Positions 57,029 through 64,000 of a stretch of 64,000 nt of DNA are shown piece by piece (position 1 is the first letter of the stretch; each line of letters begins with the position of its first letter). Source of the stretch: Phialocephala subalpina (Eukaryota; Ascomycota; Leotiomycetes; Helotiales; Mollisiaceae); NCBI GenBank assembly GCA_900073065.1, contig FJOG01000019.1, forward strand, positions 641,076 through 705,075. Reading direction: 5' to 3'. The notes beneath the pieces are model-generated. The model saw only the letters and a list, made by a program, of their open reading frames with translations, did no database searches and had not been told where the DNA came from. The translations under genes and the position numbers were made by a program.

Positions 57029-58917
57029 ATGAAGAGTTCTTTCTTTTGTCTTAGCCTTTTGGCGAGTCTAGCTTCGTTGGTCTTGGGTGATGCACCGAAC
57101 ACAGTTGTTTTCCCCGTCACCTTGACATGGGCGAAAGGTTCTCCAGATGGATTCGAGAGGGAGATGATATTCATGAATGGCCAGTTTCCTGGACCAACAC
57201 TGAACATCCAGGAGGGAGACAATGTTGAGTTTGTTGTCACCAATCAACTGCCATATAGAACAACAATACATTTCCACGGCATTGAGTAAGCGGAGATCGC
57301 GCCTCTCGCCTTTACATACTGACAATGTGCAGGCAATACAACACTCCATGGTCAGACGGTGTACCTGGACTCTCCCAAACCCACATCCAGCCCGGAGCGA
57401 CCTTCACATACAAATGGACTGCTACTCAATACGGCACGTATTGGTATCACGGCCACACACAAGGTCAACTGGAGGACGGACTCTATGGTGCCATCAACAT
57501 CCAGTCAGTCCAACTCATCTCTGCTCGTGCGACCATTACTGACCTTCGCAGACCCAAAGACGGAACCTCCACACCATTCACCATGATCTCAAACGACACC
57601 ACCGATCTCCACCGACTAAGCCTCGCCGAGTCAAACCCACACATGGTCATCCTCTCCGACTGGAGTCATTTCACCAGCGAACAACTCCACGATATCAGCA
57701 TAGCAGCCGACATTGACCCTCTCTGCGGAGACTCCATCCTCATCAACGGAAAAGGAAACGTCAACTGCCCAGGTGTTCCGTTCATCATGAGCCTCGTCCC
57801 ACCGACTATCACACCGTTACTTATGGGACAGAATCTGACGGATAAGGGGTGTCTCGCACCGACTAATGTCCTCGCTCAGACATCGTACCCTCATAACATA
57901 GCCGCCATCCCACCCGGACTCTTCACCGGTTGCAACGCAACCTCCACCCCAGGATCAATCATCGACGTCGATCCACACAAGGGCTGGGCGAGCTTGAACT
58001 TCATATCCACTGCGTCCCTCCAAGAAATGGTCATCTCAATCGACGATCATCCTATGTATCTATACGCCGTCGACGGCCGTTACGTTACCCCGCAAAGGAT
58101 TGACGCTATAACATTCTCCCACGGATCTCGATACTCCGTATTCGTCGAGCTTGATCAACCTGCTCAGAACTACATCATTCGTGTGGCAGGCGACGGATTG
58201 AATCAAAAGATCTTCGGCTCAGCGACAATGAGGTATACAGGAGGGAAGAACATCAACACCCCTCATCCGAGTATAAACTACGCGGGCGTAAACACCACCT
58301 CGAACGTCACGTTTCTTAACGATCTCGCTGTCGTTCCTTACCCACCCATCAAGCCTTCCGCAACCGTCGACCAAACAGTCTCCCTCCTCCTAAACCGCAC
58401 CGGAGCGGCCTGGCAATGGAGCTTGAACGACAACACACCATTCAACGAATCCCTCGAGAACATGACACCCTTGTTATGGAACCCAACCGAACTCGCCAAC
58501 ACACCATTAACAATAACAACCAAAAACAACACCTGGGTCGATCTAATCCTCCTCGCCTCCATATCCGGCGGTCTCCAACCCCGCCACCCTATCCACAAAC
58601 ACTCCAACAAAGCCTTCATAATCGGCTACGGCAACGGGGAATTCCCCTACACCACCGCAGCCGAAGCTATGGCCGCTTTACCTCAGAACTTTAATCTAGA
58701 GACACCGGCTTATAGAGATGGGTTTTATACGTTACCGGTTGCGCAGAGCAGTACGTGGATGGTGGTTAGGTATTTTGTTGAGAATCCGGGGGCGTTTTTG
58801 TTGCATTGTCATATTAATCCGCATTTGACGGGGGGAATGGGGGTTGCGATCTTGGATGGGATTGATAGGTGGCCGACGGTTCCGGCGGCGTATGGGCCGG
58901 GTGGGAATGGGAGTTGA
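57029..58917 (+). CDS. secreted multicopper oxidase (ascomycete laccase/Abr1-like)
   Basis: Oxidises phenols, pigment precursors or Fe(II) with reduction of O2 to water. Exons 57029-57285, 57333-57503 and 57552-58917 give 597 aa. The 48-bp second intron (GTCAGT...CTGAC...CAG) is a multiple of three, so it would read through as 16 extra residues; its removal gives INIQPKDGTSTPF, the family text. Signal peptide MKSSFFCLSLLASLASLVLG. Copper motifs: HFHGIEQYNTPW (L1), WYHGHTQGQ (L2), HPIHKHSNKAF (L3) and HCHINPHLTGGMGV (L4, with the T1 Cys). Many N-glycosylation sites. The HGIEQYNTPWSDGVPGLSQ context resembles Abr1-type conidial-pigment and iron-related oxidases more than classical laccases. Confidence 0.93.
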
Positions 58918-60044
58918 GTTTGAGGTTGTGGGAGGTGTGTTTGAAAAGGGGTAAAATAAATTTGTGAATATTGTGTAGTATTTTTTAGCGTAATGTTGAA
59001 TTGAAGATAATGATCATGATCGTCAAGCAAGTAGCGATTCACGAACGTAATTTCAAACAAGTGCCTGTGCTCAGTGATCAATGATCTGGAAGACGACTTT
59101 GAGCTATTGCGCATCTTACGGTAGCCATCGACCAAAACTCAGTAGCGTACAGAAGTAGATTTGGAAACAAGCAACTTGGTTTGAATTGACAAGTTTTGTT
59201 ACACATCGCAGTAAGTCCTCGACCACCCGGCCATGGGACGACCACCCGTAGGTCCGCCATCGAGACTTATCTGCCGTATTTGAGCTGGGGGTAAGGCCTG
59301 CGATTTGCAACAAAGTTCAGGAAGTCTAACCCTGCCTTGACATTGAAATCGAAATATCGAAGAGGGCAGAAGGCCGGAACCGAGCGGAGCGGAGCGGAGC
59401 CTCTGATGCTTTCTCATGGATTTCTTGCACAACGACATCTCCTGAAATCTTTTGGAAATTGACTCGAAGGCTTGTGCGTGAATTTTGTTGCACGTCGACA
59501 AGTCTATCTGCATTCTGGATATTGACATGTTGACTTGAAAGTGAAGAAAGCTGTTGGTAAATTTGTTGCACGTCTGCAAATCCAGCGACATTTAGGACAT
59601 TGATCTTCGAAATGAAAGTAGAACTTTGCTTATTGTACATCGAGATTTCCAGCGACGTGCCGGAGATTGACGCGATCGGATTTAGGATTTTACAACTTTA
59701 TAAAGTCGAGACAAGAACTCAGACATTATCCTGCCTCTCTGATTTTGGGATGGAAAATGAATACTGTGAGACGCGACGAACTATGCCAATGTCCGATATA
59801 GATTCAGAATTGTGGACGCGCAACGAAAACGAAAGAGATTCAAATCTGGTGTCGTGGATCAAAGTAGAAGTGCAGATGCGCAACAGTACGAAGTAGGCAC
59901 AACTGTTCCCGTGCCAAATTGGCATACCGTCCCAACTTTAGGAAAAGAGGGGACTTTACATGCGTGAGTCACCTTGTAGGCCTTGCCAGCCAGCAGAGAT
60001 TGTTCATTACTTCGTCGCTCTTTATTTTGCTCCCTCCAATCCCA
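58918..60044. other. intergenic with a decayed repeat-coding stretch
   Basis: 3' flanks of the oxidase and of riboflavin synthase. The middle holds degenerate repeats at 59326-59640. A GAGCG triplication (GGAGCGGAGCGGAGC, about 59384) is also present. Confidence 0.5.
59326..59640 (-). pseudogene. remnant of a repeat protein, degenerate units of 63-78 bp
   Basis: On the minus strand three imperfect units can be read: INVLNVAGFADVQQIY, VNIQNADRLVDVQQNS and VNFQKISGDVVVQEIH, spaced 26 and 21 residues apart. The DNA shows the same thing as recurring TTGTTGCACGTCGACAA-like blocks. A fourth unit-like piece (RVHNSESISDIGIVRRVS) lies at about 59815 in a different frame. No start in context and no family recognised. 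Confidence 0.4.
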
Positions 60045-60792
60045 TCATGCTTTCGTCTTCAACCTCGCATCAACAATCCTCTCCACCATCTTCTCCAGTA
60101 TGACCGACTCCCCACTACTTCCCTTCAAAAAATACCCCTCAACCGCCTTCTCCACATACTTCCCAATCTGATCCACCTCAACATTAACCTCCTCCCCCAC
60201 CTTCTTACTAGCCGTAACAACTTTCTCCTGCGTATATGAAATCAACATAACCTCCCAATACGCCTCCTCATCATCAACCTTCGTAACCGTCAAACTCGCT
60301 CCATCTAACGTCACATATCCTTTCTCGACAATATATCTCAGCACGCTCTTATCTCGAGGTTGGAATCGGAATGTGAGGGCATTGCCGTCGGGAGTGATAG
60401 TTAGGATTGTGGCGATGGTGTCGACGTGGCCTTGGACGAAGTGACCGCCCATGCGGGTGCTCGCAGACACAGCTCTCTCTAAATTGACATTGCTGTCTTT
60501 CTTCAAGGATCCCAGGTTTGTCCGGCGGAGGGTTTCGGGCGCGACGCCGACTTTGAAGGAGGATTTGTCAAACCATGTTACGGTGAGGCAGGTGCCGTTT
60601 ACGCTGATGCTGTCGCCGAGGGTGCAGTCGGAGAGGATTTCGGAGGCGTTGATTATCGTGAGAGTGGTGCCGCCATCTTCGGATTGGGGATTGAGTTCGG
60701 AGACGACTGTAAGGTGTTAGAGTCGAGGAGGACAAGCGGGTAGTGGTAGATTGGGACGAACCTCCTATGGTTTCTACTATACCGGTGAACAT
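60045..60792 (-). CDS. RIB5: riboflavin synthase alpha chain
   Basis: Last step of riboflavin biosynthesis: dismutation of two 6,7-dimethyl-8-ribityllumazine molecules to riboflavin. Exons 60792-60762 and 60706-60045 total 693 nt, giving 230 aa. The protein has the two-fold repeat of the family. Each half begins with a substrate loop (MFTGIVETIG at residue 1; MGGHFVQGHVD near 105) and contains a lumazine-binding S-x-x-x-N-G-x-x-L-T block (DSISVNGTCLTV; GYVTLDGASLTV in the second half). The short first exon ends after 10 codons, which is why it is easily missed. Conserved APETLRRTNLG is present. It is a soluble trimer. Confidence 0.95.
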
Positions 60793-61387
60793 TGTGAAGT
60801 GTTGATGGCGAGCTTAGAGCTTCGAGTCAGACTGGAAGCTTAAAATGCCCCGCCGGAAGAAAGGTTTACCCGAGACGCGCTAGCCACTCTCAAAAATCGA
60901 CATCTTGAACATTTCATTTCAAACCTTTCATCTGATTTCTGAACTCACCGACATTCACAAAAACGTCACCCAAACAATCCATGTTTGTAATGAACATAGC
61001 ATATGTGACAGCCCTGACATTGGGAGGCATGCAAAAGTCTTAGCTCGTGCTAGTCACGCTAGGCCGAGGGTCAGTGCGACGCGTAGTAAGTCGCATCTTC
61101 TCTCTATTCTCCTGTCACTTCTCTCGCTGTATATTTGCAACTTCGTCGCCAATTGGCCTTCAGAAACACGATGCCACTCGGAAGGAAAAGATATCACATG
61201 AATGGTGGCTGGGATGAAATGGAGGAATCTGGTGAATGGGATGAAATGGACGAAAACTTTCTACACGAACGTCCAAAGAATCCACGCAACTCTTACGATG
61301 CTCTTCGCAAGATTCGGAAACTCAAGTCACCCGAGCAATTTGCCTATACCGCCCTTACCGATGTAAGACTTAATGGCTCCTATGTAG
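60793..61387. other. intergenic
   Basis: Promoter of RIB5 and 3' flank of the next minus-strand gene. A plus frame 61135-61647 overlaps that gene; its first part is acidic (WDEMEESGEWDEMDENF) but it is not called. Confidence 0.4.
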
Positions 61388-62060
61388 TCAAGAGGAGTGC
61401 ATCGGCGAGGTTTGCTGCGGAGGAGTCTGTGGCAACTTTTTCGGCATCAGAGATAGAAAGTCTGAGAGACGTTTCCATGGGTAACAACCATGTAACTCTT
61501 TGCTTTGGGCAGATTCCACTGCAGATATCATGGGCTCATTCTCCTGTGCAAAGCGGTCGACTTCATGATCCTCGAGGATTTTCCACAGAGCTTGGCATAT
61601 TGCTCGAGGTAATGCACCAGTACGAAAACCGTCGCTCCATTCGCTGAAGCCCTTGTCGGGGATAGCAGTGATGTCTGTTATCATCGTAACCAGTGTAGAT
61701 ATCGCTTCGACCTTTGTCTCGTAAGCAGTCGCCCTGTCAAGTTTCCACATGAGCTGGTCATTTATCATGTTGATGATACGACGTGCAGCTCTTTCCGCCC
61801 CATCCGCCTCCATAGTGCTGTCACGATATCCATCTTCCGGATATTTGAGCTCCTCCCTAAACTTCTTCAGTATGCCGTCGAAATCGATTGGCTTCGCGGA
61901 AACGATCGCGTCTCGCATAGCCTCGTGGAAGTTGAGTATTTGGTTGAGATCGTTAGGAACCGCGGTTAAATGGTCAACGAGAATATTGCGGATTTCTGAC
62001 TCCTTCAGGCGGTTTGATATATCAACCGCATCATGGAGCTTGAATGGCCGCGGTATTGCA
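61388..62060 (-). CDS. hypothetical helical protein
   Basis: The continuous frame runs from about 62060, through IPRPFKLHDAVDISNRLKES, RNILVDHLTAVPNDL and NFHEAMRDAIVSAKP, to a stop at 61388 (about 220 aa). It is predicted alpha-helical and charged, with a central segment MINDQLMWKLDRATAYETKV and a Pro/Gln-rich end. Just upstream, another frame reads RPVIKVVKEERFPTKMPVVQ, which may be an upstream exon or a frameshifted continuation, so the 5' end is unresolved and an N-terminal part as far as 62340 is possible. No family recognised. Confidence 0.5.
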
Positions 62061-62530
62061 CGACAGGCATCTTGGTTGGAAACCGTTCTTCTTTCACGAC
62101 CTTGATGACAGGGCGACTTGGATTATCGTCCGGACGCTACAGGAGAAGAAACGTCCGAGCATAGCATACAATGTGGTGACGAGCTTGAAGGCACTTGATT
62201 CTTTCCGCCGTCGACAGCCTTTGTTGGCTTGCACTGGCATTGGTTTATATTCAGTGTGGAGGACCATATGTTTCGGATGCAACCTATCTCTTAGTTGGAA
62301 CCTTGTTCCAGTCATTCTCAACGACACCTTGATGCAATGAATGTCTTCTATCATAATTCAAGGAATGCGCTCCATTTGCGGTCAACAGCTGCTCGCTCCT
62401 CCTTTGTGCTGCGCTATATAATTTAAAATTTGGTCTAGCCATTATTTCTGAATAAATTCTCGTTTATTCAGATTCTTCTTCAGCTATTTCATTAATTACG
62501 CTCCTCTAGTTTTCCAGTTTCTGTTACTTT

Positions 62531-63360
62531 CAGTGTGAGAAAAAAAATACTCAACTATTTAAGTAGTTATTGAGTAGTATTAAGTAGTATTGAGTTGAGT
62601 ATGAGTAGTGTGGCAGGGTGATCTGGTTGCTGGTTGCTGGTGGTATTGTTGTTCCAAATCGGGCCTAGTGCTACACGTGACCCGGCCTTGGATATATTAG
62701 GAGATCTGGCATCTTGTATTCTTAGTTCTTCAGGCAGCTTTCTACGTGGTTCGCAGGCGCGTAGAAGGACTCCAAGAGGTTTACCCCTCTACAGTAGCAG
62801 TGCTATGACTAAGCTATTGAATTGAGTAGTGAGTAACTACTCAATACTATTGAGTAGACACGTGATTATATATATAAAATTATATAAAACAAAATATCTT
62901 TAATAAAAGAATAAAACCTTTAATCTAAATACTAAAACCCAATATAATCTATAGTTTAAATCAAAGAAAATAACCAAAACTTCTTCTCTTTAATATAAAA
63001 CAAATTCTTAGGGTCTTTTTCCCTTTTTATCTATTATAGCGCTAGTTCGGCACGCGCAGTACCACGTGATTAAGCACAGTGTATATAGCCTCAGATTTAG
63101 CTCTCCTAAGCTCTCCAACTTAGAATTGTCTTAATAGGACCTCTTCAACCTCAACCCTTTAGCCCTAGCTCCGTGATATTATCCGTTTTTCCCTCTTTAG
63201 CCAATTAGGCATTGTGGCTTAATACCACGTGATTCTACTCAATAGCCTACTCAATACTACTCATTAGCTATTGAGTTGAGTAGAGTAGCATAAGATTTTG
63301 GTTGAGTTGAGTTGAGTAGCGCTCGAATTGCTATTGAGTACTACTCAATTTCTCACACTG
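62531..63360. mobile_element. 830 bp hAT-like non-autonomous transposon
   Basis: It begins CAGTGTGAGAAA and ends TTTCTCACACTG (perfect 12-bp terminal inverted repeats). It is flanked by a perfect 8-bp direct repeat GTTACTTT (62523-62530 and 63361-63368), the target duplication size of hAT elements. Both ends carry many subterminal GAGTAGTATTGAG / ACTCAA motifs in opposite orientation. The interior is AT-rich with no transposase ORF. The intact duplication suggests a fairly recent insertion. Confidence 0.92.
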
Positions 63361-63368
63361 GTTACTTT

Positions 63369-63660
63369 TGATTTTTGTCAGATTGAGCATGACATCTTCC
63401 GGGATTATAGGTTGGTGGAGAGGGAAATGGGCGCCAGCTCGAGTCTTCCTGCCTTTGGTACTAAATATTATCGGTCCCTTCTCGCTCCGTCTCGTCTCCA
63501 GGTTGTACTCGAGGCCGACGGGATTTCTTCTTGAGCTTCGGCACCCGCCAGGTACCCGAAAACTCTCGAATATTGCTCATTGTAGTTATCGAGAAGTGGA
63601 TGGTGCTTCTACACACTCAGGTGGACCGACTGCAATCACCACCTTATCGTCCGCTCTTTG
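63369..63660. other. intergenic
   Basis: Sequence right of the transposon. A plus frame crosses it but starts at the insertion edge and is not supported. Confidence 0.4.
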
Positions 63661-64000
63661 ATGTCACCGCCAGCCATGAGGCACGTCAAACGTAACTCTC
63701 TGCTCTGCAAGTCAAACTTCATCCTCACGCTTCTCATTCTCGCTTCATTCGGCACGAATTTTCCCTGCAAGCCTTCCTCCTCAATATCTATGACAGCTGC
63801 GGAGATCCTGCCAGTAACATTTGACTCTCATAATTCCTCTCTCAAGCCTTGGAAAGCAATACGTGTCCTGCTTCGCGTCGAATATGGCTATCGCGACACT
63901 TGGAAGCGATGGTATAGAGCTGTGCAATATACCCTAGATCGAAGGACAATGGACCCTGTGCTGATGGATGTGAATGTAAAATCTTGGCAAGGCAGAGTAG
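63661..64000 (+). CDS. hypothetical protein, 3' partial
   Basis: ATG at 63661 opens a frame that remains open to the window end (113 codons). The first 18 residues are basic (MSPPAMRHVKRN). A hydrophobic segment FILTLLILASF follows, then a polar region with LKPWKAIRVLLRVEYGYRDT and WKRWYRAVQYTLDRRTMDP, rich in Arg and Trp. It could be a type II membrane or secreted protein. No family recognised; the rest is beyond the window. Confidence 0.4.
   Translation, partial: MSPPAMRHVKRNSLLCKSNFILTLLILASFGTNFPCKPSSSISMTAAEILPVTFDSHNSSLKPWKAIRVLLRVEYGYRDTWKRWYRAVQYTLDRRTMDPVLMDVNVKSWQGRV

Noticed and set aside
57504..57551. Treating the multicopper oxidase as two exons with 613 aa
   Set aside because: The 48 bp piece has a full donor, branch point and acceptor, and its removal restores conserved family text.
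61135..61647. Plus-strand 170-codon frame, acidic start
   Set aside because: It overlaps the better-supported minus-strand helical protein frame, and its second half looks like the antisense of that gene.
1..64000. tRNA, rRNA and CRISPR arrays
   Set aside because: No cloverleaf with A/B boxes, no rRNA-like conserved stretch and no spaced direct-repeat array was noticed by eye. A tRNAscan or Infernal run would be decisive.

Overview
The window is nuclear DNA from a filamentous ascomycete (Pezizomycotina). The evidence is short (about 45-130 bp) spliceosomal introns with GTRNGT donors, CTRAC branch points and YAG acceptors, HET-domain genes, Zn2Cys6 and fungal MFS genes, an AA9 polysaccharide monooxygenase and an AT-rich, transition-mutated transposon graveyard. 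Class is not decidable by eye; the gene families would suit a plant-associated or saprotrophic Leotiomycete. Most gene models below were rebuilt exon by exon, and the exon lengths add up to whole codons except where stated.

0-20 kb: the 3' part of a family III CoA-transferase, a GNAT acetyltransferase, adenylosuccinate lyase (ADE13, 8 exons), two decayed HET-domain genes in tandem, a multi-span membrane protein, and a divergent ribosome-biogenesis pair (SSF1/Brix and the DEAD-box helicase RRP3) on a 197 bp shared promoter. A 2.2 kb gene-poor stretch and a large membrane protein with an extracellular domain follow.

21-39 kb: an accessory metabolic region. It holds a DHA1 MFS transporter, a membrane-anchored alpha/beta hydrolase divergent from a short-chain dehydrogenase, a Zn2Cys6 regulator divergent from a Baeyer-Villiger-type flavin monooxygenase, a secreted LVIVD/choice-of-anchor-B protein, a small secreted protein and a second MFS transporter. 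Monooxygenase, esterase and dehydrogenase form a chemically coherent ketone-to-ester-to-alcohol route. Both divergent promoters carry inverted TTCCG/CGGAA repeats of the kind zinc-cluster regulators bind.

39-50 kb: two related four-helix membrane proteins in tandem, a nitrilase, an AT-rich RIP-like island (43.2-44.66 kb) that abuts a 5'-truncated hydrolase, an NmrA-like NAD(P)-binding protein, 2.9 kb of gene-poor DNA with an inverted-repeat element, and an AA9 monooxygenase.

50-64 kb: an intact PARP-like ADP-ribosyltransferase next to a decayed tandem copy, a secreted type-B carboxylesterase, a laccase-like multicopper oxidase, a decayed repeat-coding stretch, riboflavin synthase, a helical hypothetical protein, an 830 bp hAT-like non-autonomous transposon with a perfect 8-bp target duplication, and the start of an unknown gene cut by the window end. 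No rRNA, tRNA or CRISPR was seen.
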